Shown piece after piece: positions 7,363 to 14,507 of a stretch of 32,739 nucleotides of DNA (the first letter of the stretch is position 1; the number at the start of each line of letters is the position of its first letter). The position numbers and the translations under genes are program-made. The notes below the pieces were generated by a model. The model did no database searches, was not told the DNA's origin, and saw nothing but the letters and a program-made list of their open reading frames with translations. This DNA is from DASXRU01 sp039933315. Lineage in GTDB: Bacteria > Acidobacteriota > Blastocatellia > Pyrinomonadales > Pyrinomonadaceae. Where the stretch lies: the NCBI GenBank assembly GCA_039933315.1, contig JBDTOI010000025.1, positions 1 through 32,739 on the forward strand. Direction: 5' to 3'.

Positions 7363-7950
7363 ATGCTTAGAAAGTTTCTTCTTGGTATCGCAGTCGCACT
7401 GGCTGTGACCATTCTCCCGGGCCAGGCAAAGGCCGATGAGATCCGCTTCATTTCCATCCTGACGGGCTCGCAAGAGACTCCCCCCAACACTTCAACGGCG
7501 CTGGGGTTCGGAACTATTCTTCTGAACGACTCCCGTACCGCGGCAATACTTTCACTGCAGTGGGCCGGCCTCTCGAGCAATCTGACGGCCGCGCACCTAC
7601 ATCTGGGAGCCCCGGGCGTTAATGGGGCGGGGGCGCGCTTACTCAACTTTGCCAGCAGCGGGGGCACATCCGGTATGCTCACAAACGTCGATTGGATCTT
7701 CCAGCCGGTGACGACTGCCGGCGGCATTGTGCTCAGCGTTCAGGATCAGGTCGATGCCCTGTTGGCAGGTAACATCTACTTCAACATTCACACTGTAAAT
7801 TTCTCTGGAGGTGAGATCCGCGGCCAGGTGTTTGAGGACTGCCGTCCGGTACCTGAGCCCATGACAATGATCTTACTTGGGACAGGGTTGGTCGGAGTTG
7901 CTGCCAAAGTGCGAAAACGCTCAAAGGCCAACAAGGGCCTTACTCCTTAA
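7363..7950 (+). CDS. CHRD-domain secreted protein with PEP-CTERM sorting signal
   Basis: I choose the ATG at 7363, with AGAAAGGA upstream, rather than the frame opening at 7267. The 195-aa product begins with a Sec signal peptide (LRKFLLGIAVALAVTILPG, cleavage near ADA-like residues 22-25). A CHRD domain follows, with ISILTGSQETPPNTSTALGF, AAHLHLGAPGVNG and NIYFNIHTVNFSGGEIRGQV. The C-terminus is a PEP-CTERM tail: VPEP (163-166), a hydrophobic stretch and a basic KVRKRSK end. Such proteins are normally processed by an exosortase at the membrane, which is not in this window. The function of CHRD domains in bacteria is not settled. It is a single-gene unit closed by a strong terminator. Confidence 0.9.
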   Translation: MLRKFLLGIAVALAVTILPGQAKADEIRFISILTGSQETPPNTSTALGFGTILLNDSRTAAILSLQWAGLSSNLTAAHLHLGAPGVNGAGARLLNFASSGGTSGMLTNVDWIFQPVTTAGGIVLSVQDQVDALLAGNIYFNIHTVNFSGGEIRGQVFEDCRPVPEPMTMILLGTGLVGVAAKVRKRSKANKGLTP

Positions 7951-7970
7951 ACGACGGGAGAGCCAGTCTA

Positions 7971-8010
7971 AACCACTCGTGAACAGGTTAGTTCGCGAGT
8001 GGTTTTTCTT
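7971..8010 (+). terminator. Rho-independent terminator after the CHRD gene
   Basis: A 14-bp stem pairs AACCACTCGTGAAC (7971-7984) with GTTCGCGAGTGGTT (7991-8004), with one G-U wobble and the 6-base loop AGGTTA. It is followed directly by TTTCTT. The T-tract is only on the plus-strand side, so it terminates the CHRD transcript. For the convergent liv operon, ending at 8068, it has no T-tract. Confidence 0.88.
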
Positions 8011-8067
8011 TGGTTGGAGCTCTGCCAGGAAACGAACCAAAGACTACGCATGGATTGATTTAGCGGG

Positions 8068-8787
8068 TCACTCGCCCAGGTAGGCTTCTTTGATACGCGG
8101 GTCGTTGGCAAGATCTTTCGAGGGACCTTCCATCACAATATTTCCCGTCTCCAGCACATAGGCGCGATCGGAGTGTTTCAGAGCGGCGTGGGCATTCTGC
8201 TCCACCAGCAAAATCGTTGTGCCTTCTTTTCTGATTTCTTCGATGGCCTGGAAGATTGTGTGCACCACCAGCGGAGCCAGGCCCAGCGAAGGCTCGTCCA
8301 GCAAAAGCAATCGCGGCCGAGACATCAGCGCCCGTCCCATTGCCAGCATTTGCTGTTCGCCGCCGGAGAGGGTCCCCGCTTTTTGCGATTCGCGCTCCTT
8401 CAGACGGGGAAACATTTCAAACACCCGCTTCATAACGGCGGCAATTTCAGCCCGGTTCTTTTGCAGGTAAGCGCCCATCTGCAGATTCTCCCGCACGGAA
8501 AGATTCGCAAAGACGCCTCGACCTTCGGGAGACATCGAGATACCGCGAGCGACCAGTTTGTGTGTTGGCTTGCCGCCGATGTCCTCGCCTTCAAAGGTGA
8601 TGCGACCCTCGCGCGGTTCGAGCAGGCCCGTGATGGTGCGCAGTGTGGTGGTTTTGCCGGCGCCATTCGCGCCGATGAGTGTGACCACTTCACCCTTCTC
8701 GACACGAATCGACACGCCGCGCAGCGCTTCGATTGCACCGTAATTGACTGAGATATTTTCTATGCTGAGCATGATTTCATTGGCCAT
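8068..8787 (-). CDS. livF: Branched-chain amino-acid ABC transporter ATP-binding protein LivF
   Basis: This 239-aa ATPase is one of the two that power the Liv/HAAT importer. It has Walker A GANGAGKT (39-46), the ABC signature LSGGEQQ (140-146) and Walker B LLLLDEP followed by SLGLAP. The C-terminal LVEQNAHAAL and the ending IKEAYLGE are typical of LivF. It is the last gene of the minus-strand livKHMGF operon. It is separated from livG by 91 bp holding opposed 7-bp repeat arrays, whereas livM and livG overlap. Confidence 0.95.
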   Translation of the reverse strand: MANEIMLSIENISVNYGAIEALRGVSIRVEKGEVVTLIGANGAGKTTTLRTITGLLEPREGRITFEGEDIGGKPTHKLVARGISMSPEGRGVFANLSVRENLQMGAYLQKNRAEIAAVMKRVFEMFPRLKERESQKAGTLSGGEQQMLAMGRALMSRPRLLLLDEPSLGLAPLVVHTIFQAIEEIRKEGTTILLVEQNAHAALKHSDRAYVLETGNIVMEGPSKDLANDPRIKEAYLGE

Positions 8788-8789
8788 TA

Positions 8790-8876
8790 CCGATTGCCAA
8801 TTGCCGATTTGTCTCTAACTAATGGCCCGAGTGCCCTTAAACGGAAATCGGAAATCGGAAATCGGCAATCGGAAAT
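8790..8876. repeat. Opposed arrays of 7-bp repeats (CGGAAAT) between livG and livF
   Basis: The plus strand at 8842-8876 is five uninterrupted 7-bp units of CGGAAAT, the fourth reading CGGCAAT. At 8790-8810 there are three 7-bp units of the opposite orientation. The left array and 8852-8872 can pair at 19 of 21 positions with a 41-base loop. The layout parallels the array pair at 2578-2729, but with a different unit. It fills nearly the whole livG-livF spacer. Confidence 0.85.
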
Positions 8877-8878
8877 GT

Positions 8879-9742
8879 TTAGTCTCCCAGGTATGCTTCA
8901 ATCACTTTCGGATCGTTCTTGATCTCGTCCGGCACGCCGAGCGCGATCGACTTGCCGTAGTCCACCACCTGGATGCGCTCACAGACGCCCATCACCACTT
9001 TCATATTGTGCTCGACCAGCAGGATAGTCAGGCCGAAGCGATCGCGTATCTGCTGAATAAGATTCATCAGGCCTTCCTGCTCGGAAGGATTCAGGCCCGC
9101 GGCCGGCTCGTCCAGCAGCAGTAGCTTCGGTCGCGTGGCCAGGGCCCGCACAATCTCCAAGCGGCGCTGATTTCCGTAAGGCAGGCTGGTGCCCCCTTCA
9201 TCCTTAACACCCGCCAGCCCGAAAATCTCCAGCAGCTCAAGCGCGAAGTCTCTATGCTGGCGCTCGTCCCGCTCAAATCGCGGCAGCCGCAAAACAACAT
9301 CGAGCAGATTCTGCTGCGCATGAATGTGACAGGCCGTCATCACATTCTCGAGCACCGACATGCTGGGAAAAAGCCTTATGTTTTGAAAGGTGCGGGAGAC
9401 GCCGCGGCGGGCGATTTCGTACGAACGCAGGCCATCGATGCGTTTACCTTCAAAATAAATCTCACCAGAGGTCGGCTCATATACTCCGGTCAACAAATTA
9501 AAGATCGTTGTTTTGCCCGCCCCGTTGGGCCCGATCAAGCCGTAAATCTCGCCCTGCCGCACATTCATGTCCAGCTCGTTGACGGCCACCAGGCCGCCGA
9601 ACCGAATAGTGCACTTCGCTGCCCGCAGTGGGTGGTCGCCATCCGCGGCCACTTTCTCGCTGCGGGCGGATCGCGCCGCCTCCGTCAGGACGGATTTTTC
9701 TTTGGTGGCATCAACGCCGTTTGCGCCGGCTTCGTCGTTCAT
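8879..9742 (-). CDS. livG: Branched-chain amino-acid ABC transporter ATP-binding protein LivG
   Basis: This is the 287-aa second ATPase of the Liv importer. It has Walker A GPNGAGKTT (71-79), the LivG-type FQNIRLFPSMSVLENV and Walker B LLLLDEPAAGLNP. The ABC-signature position reads SLPYGNQRR, as usual for LivG. The C-terminal IEAYLGD is typical. An N-terminal extension of about 38 residues, rich in A, E and K, precedes the fold and is not part of the usual LivG; a later start is possible but I see no better-supported one. The ATG overlaps the livM stop (ATGA at 9739-9742), so the two are translationally coupled. Confidence 0.94.
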   Translation of the reverse strand: MNDEAGANGVDATKEKSVLTEAARSARSEKVAADGDHPLRAAKCTIRFGGLVAVNELDMNVRQGEIYGLIGPNGAGKTTIFNLLTGVYEPTSGEIYFEGKRIDGLRSYEIARRGVSRTFQNIRLFPSMSVLENVMTACHIHAQQNLLDVVLRLPRFERDERQHRDFALELLEIFGLAGVKDEGGTSLPYGNQRRLEIVRALATRPKLLLLDEPAAGLNPSEQEGLMNLIQQIRDRFGLTILLVEHNMKVVMGVCERIQVVDYGKSIALGVPDEIKNDPKVIEAYLGD

Positions 9743-10914
9743 CGATTCTCGTTGTCTTTCTCTTGATCAATCACCGATGGCTTTCGCTCTGCAATGGGAA
9801 CACCCTTCGATCCCACAGCCAGATCACCTTCCGGCCGGCGCTGGGCCCGCTTCAGCCAGGAGAAACCAAACTCGCGCGTACCCAGTACTCCCTGAGGGCG
9901 CGTCAACATGATAATGATGAGCAGTGCGGCGAAGATCACCAGCCGGTAGTTCGCCAGGTCACCAAGAAATGCGTGCACGCCCGGCGGGATGTTCCCGGCT
10001 CCGATTACATAACCCAGCCCGGATTCAAGTTTCGGCCCTAGTGTCCTCAGCAGTTCCGGCAGCACGGTGATGATTATCGCGCCCAGGACCGCTCCGGTGA
10101 GAGATCCCATCCCGCCCAGGACCACCATAATGATGATCTCGAACGAACGGATGAACTGAAAATCGTTGGTGCTGAGAAATTGCGTGTAGTGGGCAAACAA
10201 AACGCCGGCCACGCCCGCCAGGGCCGAACTGATAACAAAGGACAGAACTTTATAGCGAGTGGTATTAACGCCCATCGCTTCGGCGGCCAGTTCGTCTTCG
10301 CGTATCGAAACCAGGGCCCGACCAACGTCCGAGTGAACGATGTTATAAACAATCACTACCGTGAGAATGGCAAAACCGCCGACCCAGACGAAATTTGTAT
10401 AACCGGGAACAGAAAAGCCCGTCGCGCCTCCAACCTTGTCGATGTTCAAAATTACTATGCGAATAATCTCGGCAAAGCCCAGGGTAACGATGGCCAGGTA
10501 ATCGCCGCGCAGGCGCAGGCTGGGTATGCCCACAATCAGACCTGTGATGGCAGCTACCAGACCGCCTACAAGAATGGCCAAAAGAAAGATCAGGGCATGC
10601 GCGACCCCGCCCCCCACGATGCCGGCCAGCGATCGCTCCCAGACCTGCGCGTGATAAACCGTAAGGTAGGCTGATGAGTAGGCCCCAATTGCCATGAAGC
10701 CCGCATGTCCGATCGAGAACTGTCCGGTAAAGCCGGTAATCAGGTTGAGGGAGACCGCCAGGATAACGTTGATGCCCGCCAGCATCACGATGCGCGCGTA
10801 ATAAGGTGGGGCGCCAAAACCAAAAAGGCCCTGCGCGCTCATAAACGAATCAACTGCGAACAAGACCAACAGGATCAGGATGGCGCTCAGGATTCTCTTG
10901 AGGAGGGTTGGCAT
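9739..10914 (-). CDS. livM: Branched-chain amino-acid ABC transporter permease LivM
   Basis: This 391-aa polytopic permease forms the translocation channel with LivH. It carries the LivM hallmarks NLITGFTGQFSIGHAGFMAIGAY (only part of this is the core motif), SLRLRGDYLAIVTLGFAEI and VVLGGMGSLTGAVLGA. About eight to nine hydrophobic segments are visible. The C-terminal 45 or so residues are hydrophilic and unremarkable. The gene starts 93 bp downstream of livH, and its stop overlaps the livG start. The spacer to livH contains a small AAATCGCAA direct repeat (10977 and 10990). Confidence 0.94.
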   Translation of the reverse strand: MPTLLKRILSAILILLVLFAVDSFMSAQGLFGFGAPPYYARIVMLAGINVILAVSLNLITGFTGQFSIGHAGFMAIGAYSSAYLTVYHAQVWERSLAGIVGGGVAHALIFLLAILVGGLVAAITGLIVGIPSLRLRGDYLAIVTLGFAEIIRIVILNIDKVGGATGFSVPGYTNFVWVGGFAILTVVIVYNIVHSDVGRALVSIREDELAAEAMGVNTTRYKVLSFVISSALAGVAGVLFAHYTQFLSTNDFQFIRSFEIIIMVVLGGMGSLTGAVLGAIIITVLPELLRTLGPKLESGLGYVIGAGNIPPGVHAFLGDLANYRLVIFAALLIIIMLTRPQGVLGTREFGFSWLKRAQRRPEGDLAVGSKGVPIAERKPSVIDQEKDNENR

Positions 10915-11007
10915 CTAGGGATTTTTGATCTTTATCTGTGCCCGGTGATCCCGCAGTCCACAGCCCGGTTAAATGAAAATCGCAAGTCCAAATCGCAACT
11001 TTATCTG

Positions 11008-11925
11008 CTAGACCTTTTCCTGGACGGTCGAGCCCAGCAGACCTGTCGGCCGGAACAGCAAGACCAGAATCAGTATGGCAAAGGCGACCGCATCACGATA
11101 TGTCGTGGGAATTCCGACGTTCTGGCCGTAACCAACTACGAACGTCTCGGCGATACCAATCAGCAAGCCGCCCAGCACCGCTCCGGGAATATTGCCGATG
11201 CCCCCCAGCACCGCAGCCACAAACGCCTTCAAGCCGGTAATGATTCCCATCAAGGGATCGATTTGCGGATTGTACTGCGCCGTCAGCACGCCGGCGGCGG
11301 CGGCCAGCGCTGAACCCAGGGCAAAGGTAAACGAAATGATCATGTTCGTGTTGATGCCCATCAACTTCGCGGAATTCAAATTGAAAGAAACGGCGCGCAT
11401 CGCAGTGCCCACTTTGGTTTTAAAGATGACCCACTGCAACAGCAGCATCAGCACCACGGAGACGCCGAAGATTAAGATTTGCGACTTCGAAATCGCGGCG
11501 TTACCGAACAGTGTGTAGCTCTGCTCGCGAAGTAATTGCGGGAAGGCCCGGGGGGCGGCGCCAAGTTTGGCCACGAAAAGGTTCTCAATCAGCAGTGATA
11601 CGCCGATGGCCGTGATCAGCGTCGTCATGCGGGCATACTTGCGTAAGGGACGATAGGCGAATCGCTCGATGGCCATGCCCACCAGCGCGGAAGCAATCAT
11701 TGAACCAATCAGGACAACCCCGAGTCCTATCAGACTGGGGCCCGTCGCAAAGCCAAGCGCGAAAGCGAGGTAGTAACCGATAAAGGCGCCGACCATGTAC
11801 ACGTCACCATGAGCGAAGTTGATGAGGCGCAGGATGCCGTAGACCATTGTGTAGCCCAGGGCAATCAGAGCATAGATTGCCCCGACCGTCAGGCCATTAA
11901 TGATCTGCTGGACGAACGTGTCCAT
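11008..11925 (-). CDS. livH: Branched-chain amino-acid ABC transporter permease LivH
   Basis: This 305-aa membrane permease pairs with LivM. The family motifs NGLTVGAIYALIALGYTMVYG, INFAHGDVYMVGAF and GLKAFVAAVLGGIGNIPGA (each a LivH landmark) are present, with about eight transmembrane segments. Its length is standard. It follows livK by 46 bp and precedes livM by 93 bp on the minus strand. The ribosome site before the ATG at 11925 is weak, so initiation may depend on translation of livK upstream. Confidence 0.95.
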   Translation of the reverse strand: MDTFVQQIINGLTVGAIYALIALGYTMVYGILRLINFAHGDVYMVGAFIGYYLAFALGFATGPSLIGLGVVLIGSMIASALVGMAIERFAYRPLRKYARMTTLITAIGVSLLIENLFVAKLGAAPRAFPQLLREQSYTLFGNAAISKSQILIFGVSVVLMLLLQWVIFKTKVGTAMRAVSFNLNSAKLMGINTNMIISFTFALGSALAAAAGVLTAQYNPQIDPLMGIITGLKAFVAAVLGGIGNIPGAVLGGLLIGIAETFVVGYGQNVGIPTTYRDAVAFAILILVLLFRPTGLLGSTVQEKV

Positions 11926-11971
11926 AGGTTCAGAGGGTTCAGTTGTTTTGTCGTTTCAGTTAGCCGGCGCG

Positions 11972-13123
11972 CTACGGCTTGATAGTTTCCTGATAGATGT
12001 ACTTGCCGTCCTGAAGCTTCAAAACCACGGCCGGCTTCACAGCATTCCGCTCACCATTGATGCTGATAACACCGGTGACGCCCGCAAAGTCTTTGGTGGC
12101 GGCTATAGCGTCGCGCAGCTTTGGCCCCTCGGTCGTGCCGCCGCGTTTGATCGCGTCAGCCAGGACACGCATCGCATCGTAACCAAGCGCCGCGAGAGCG
12201 TCAGGCACGATTTTATAGCGGCCCTTGAAATCGTTGACGAACTTCTGAATCGCCGGAGAGGGATCCTCGACCGAATAGTGGTTCGAGATGTAATCGCCAT
12301 TGAGCGCGTCGCCGCCAAGTTCCCAGAGCTGCGGCGCGTCCCAACCATCACCGCCGAGAAGGGGCTGGGTGATGCCCAGTTGCTTTGCCTGCTTGGCAAT
12401 GACGCCGACCTCGCCGTAGTAACCCGGCACATAAATCACGTCCGGGTTCAATGAGCGAATGGAAGTTAACTGACCCTTGTAGTCGCGATCTCCTTGCGTG
12501 TAAGACTGCTTGGTGACTATCTGGCCACCCAGCTTGACGAAGCTTGCCTCAAAAAACTCGGTGAGTCCCCGACTGTAGGGGGCGTTGAAGTCCTGCATGA
12601 TCGCAGCCTTTTTTGCTTTCAAGGTGTTGGCGGCGAATTTCGCCATCACCTCGCCCTGAAACGGATCAATAAAGCAGACGCGAAAGATGTAGTCGCCCAC
12701 TGCCGTGACTGCGGGATTGGTCGAGGAAGGAGAGATCATCGGCACGTGCGAAGCCTGCGCCTTGGGCGCGGCTGCGAGACTATTGCCGGACGCCACCTCA
12801 CCAAGCAAAGCAATTACCTTGTCCTGATCGATCAACTTGGTGACGACAGTCGCGGCTTTCTCAGGCCGGCCCTCATCGTCTTCCGAAAGTATTTCAATCT
12901 GCCGGCCATTGATCCCGCCGGCCTTATTGATCTCGTCGGCCGCCATCATCACGCCGTTCTTGGTGGACACGCCGAAATTGGAGGTGCGTCCCGACAGATC
13001 GCCATAGTAACCAACCCTGATCACGCCGACGTTGCTGTCGCCTCCGATTCCCCCGCGACGCTCGCAGGCAAAACTTGCCAGCAAACTGGTCATCAACACT
13101 AAACTCACTAGAATGCGTTTCAT
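11972..13123 (-). CDS. livK: Branched-chain amino-acid ABC transporter substrate-binding lipoprotein
   Basis: I take the ATG at 13123, with GAGG about 6 bases upstream, giving 383 aa; the longer frame to 13186 would put 21 residues before the signal peptide. The protein starts MKRILVSLVLMTSLLASFAC, an atypical lipobox with Cys20, so it is probably lipid-anchored. The mature part is a type-I periplasmic-binding (Leu/Ile/Val) fold: IRVGYYGDLSGRTSNFG, AADEINKAGGINGRQIE, VIALLGEVASG and VPMISPSSTNPAVT are characteristic. The substrate cannot be read from sequence: branched-chain or other hydrophobic amino acids are likely, and amides or urea cannot be excluded. It is the first gene of the operon and divergent from the aldo-keto reductase. 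Confidence 0.92.
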   Translation of the reverse strand: MKRILVSLVLMTSLLASFACERRGGIGGDSNVGVIRVGYYGDLSGRTSNFGVSTKNGVMMAADEINKAGGINGRQIEILSEDDEGRPEKAATVVTKLIDQDKVIALLGEVASGNSLAAAPKAQASHVPMISPSSTNPAVTAVGDYIFRVCFIDPFQGEVMAKFAANTLKAKKAAIMQDFNAPYSRGLTEFFEASFVKLGGQIVTKQSYTQGDRDYKGQLTSIRSLNPDVIYVPGYYGEVGVIAKQAKQLGITQPLLGGDGWDAPQLWELGGDALNGDYISNHYSVEDPSPAIQKFVNDFKGRYKIVPDALAALGYDAMRVLADAIKRGGTTEGPKLRDAIAATKDFAGVTGVISINGERNAVKPAVVLKLQDGKYIYQETIKP

Positions 13124-13183
13124 AGTTACCTCACAAATGACGATTAGTTTTTTGGGAGCCTCACAAGGGTCCTTAAACGGAGT

Positions 13184-13197
13184 CACTGGATCCAGTG
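13184..13197. promoter_or_regulatory. 14-bp perfect palindrome, candidate operator
   Basis: CACTGGATCCAGTG is a perfect palindrome in the 276-bp divergent region between livK and the aldo-keto reductase. It lies about 30-40 bp downstream of a candidate livK start site, a good place for repression. No cognate regulator is encoded next to it. Confidence 0.4.
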
Positions 13198-13233
13198 CGA
13201 ACTTTGGCTATCTGTCTTTATTCAGTGGACAGC

Positions 13234-13263
13234 ATAATAGCGGCGAGTATTGGAATTACGCAA
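13234..13263 (-). promoter_or_regulatory. Candidate promoter for the livKHMGF operon
   Basis: On the minus strand, TTGCGT (13263-13258) and TATTAT (13239-13234) are separated by 18 bp. The -10 box matches five of six consensus positions and the -35 box four. Transcription would start near 13227, leaving a leader of about 100 bases that contains the 14-bp palindrome. Confidence 0.4.
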
Positions 13264-13399
13264 ACTTTCGAAGAGATTTCGGCCGACCGCCGCGCATTAT
13301 ATCGATTTGCCCCCCCGTGTCGAGATTTATCTTTGCATAATCCGGGGCTTCGGAATTAATCTCTGCACTACTATTCATCACAAGCGAAAAGGGGAAATC

Positions 13400-14338
13400 A
13401 TGGCGGAGAAGATCAACGGTGAGATACCACGGCGCCCACTCGGCCGCACCGGTGTGAAAGTATCGGCACTGGCGCTCGGCGGCTATAACCTGGGCCTGGT
13501 GAAGACGCGACGCGAAGCCATCAGGATCGTGCAGGCGGCATACGACGCGGGCATTACTTTCATGGACAACGCCTGGGAATATCACGATGGACTAAGCGAG
13601 GAGATCATGGGCAAGGCGCTGGCCGGCCGCCGCCACAACGTCTTTCTGATGACGAAGGTCTGCACCCATGGCCGCGATCGGAAAGCGGCAATGCGCCAGC
13701 TAAACGAATCGTTGAAGCGACTTAAGACTGATTACCTTGATCTGTGGCAGATTCACGAAGTCGTCTATGACAACGATCCTGATTTACATTTTGCCAAAGG
13801 TGGCGCCGTTGAAGCTCTGGACCAGGCCAAACGCGAAGGCAAAGTGCGCTTCACCGGCTTCACCGGACACAAGGACCCGGCCATTCATCTGAAGATGCTG
13901 GCGCACGATTATCCCTTCGACGCCTGCCAGATGCCTTTGAACGTTCTGGATGGGACCTTTCGCAGTTTCGAACAGCAGGTTTTGCCCGAGCTGAACCGGC
14001 GCGGCATCGCGCCGCTGGGTATGAAGAGCATGTGCGGGCTCGGTGAGATCATCAAGAAACGCATCGTCACTCCGACAGAAGCTTTGCGCTACGCGATGAG
14101 TTTGCCGGTAGCTGCGACTGTGAGCGGGATTGATTCAATGAAGGTACTGCGACAAAACCTTAAGATCGCGCGCGGCTTTACTCCTATGAGCAGCGAAGAA
14201 ATGCAGGCCCTTCGCACGCGTTGCGCGCCAGCCGCGGCGGATGGGCATTTCGAGTTGTATAAAACTTCAAAAGCATTCGATGGCCCGCCGGGAAGAAAGC
14301 AGCATCACTTTCCGCCACTGGAAGATCTGGCGGCTTGA
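13400..14338 (+). CDS. Aldo-keto reductase family protein
   Basis: I choose the ATG at 13400 (AAAAGGGGA upstream), giving 312 aa. The earlier in-frame start at 13250 would add 50 unlikely residues. The N-terminus reads PRRPLGRTGVKVSALALGG, typical of the YhdN/Gcy-like AKR branch. The catalytic tetrad can be placed at Asp56, Tyr61 (NAWEYHDG), Lys86 (MTKVCTHG) and His119 (WQIHEV). The (beta/alpha)8 barrel should reduce aldehydes or ketones with NADPH in the cytoplasm; the substrate is unknown. It is divergent from livK and followed by a repeat/hairpin region. No partner gene suggests a pathway. Confidence 0.92.
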   Translation: MAEKINGEIPRRPLGRTGVKVSALALGGYNLGLVKTRREAIRIVQAAYDAGITFMDNAWEYHDGLSEEIMGKALAGRRHNVFLMTKVCTHGRDRKAAMRQLNESLKRLKTDYLDLWQIHEVVYDNDPDLHFAKGGAVEALDQAKREGKVRFTGFTGHKDPAIHLKMLAHDYPFDACQMPLNVLDGTFRSFEQQVLPELNRRGIAPLGMKSMCGLGEIIKKRIVTPTEALRYAMSLPVAATVSGIDSMKVLRQNLKIARGFTPMSSEEMQALRTRCAPAAADGHFELYKTSKAFDGPPGRKQHHFPPLEDLAA

Positions 14339-14344
14339 TTGTGG

Positions 14345-14419
14345 TTCGTGTTGCTTCGTGAGATTTCGTGTAGATTCGTGGATCGTGTGCTGCAGATTCG
14401 GAGCCACACGATCCACGAA
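14345..14419. repeat. 10-bp TTCGTG array ending in a perfect 15-bp hairpin
   Basis: TTCGTG recurs at 14345, 14355, 14365 and 14375, exactly every 10 bp with variable 4-bp linkers. The last unit leads into TTCGTGGATCGTGTG (14375-14389), whose perfect reverse complement is at 14405-14419 after a 15-base loop. There is no T-tract, so it is not a standard intrinsic terminator. It follows the aldo-keto reductase stop. Confidence 0.85.
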
Positions 14420-14507
14420 CTCACACTAAACTAAATGAAAGAACACCGAAATAAGAATTTTGTGAAAAGCCTCTGCGGAGCGATCATCCCAGGTCGAATA
14501 CATTCTC

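Noticed and set aside
8842..8876. Short regular repeats considered as a CRISPR array
   Set aside because: The units are 7 bp and contiguous, with no spacers, and there are no cas genes in the window.
13250..13399. Longer aldo-keto reductase with 50 extra N-terminal residues
   Set aside because: The extension has no family similarity and overlaps the livK promoter region; the ATG at 13400 has a good ribosome site.
14375..14419. 15-bp hairpin as an intrinsic terminator of the aldo-keto reductase gene
   Set aside because: No T-tract follows on either strand, so it is annotated as a repeat.
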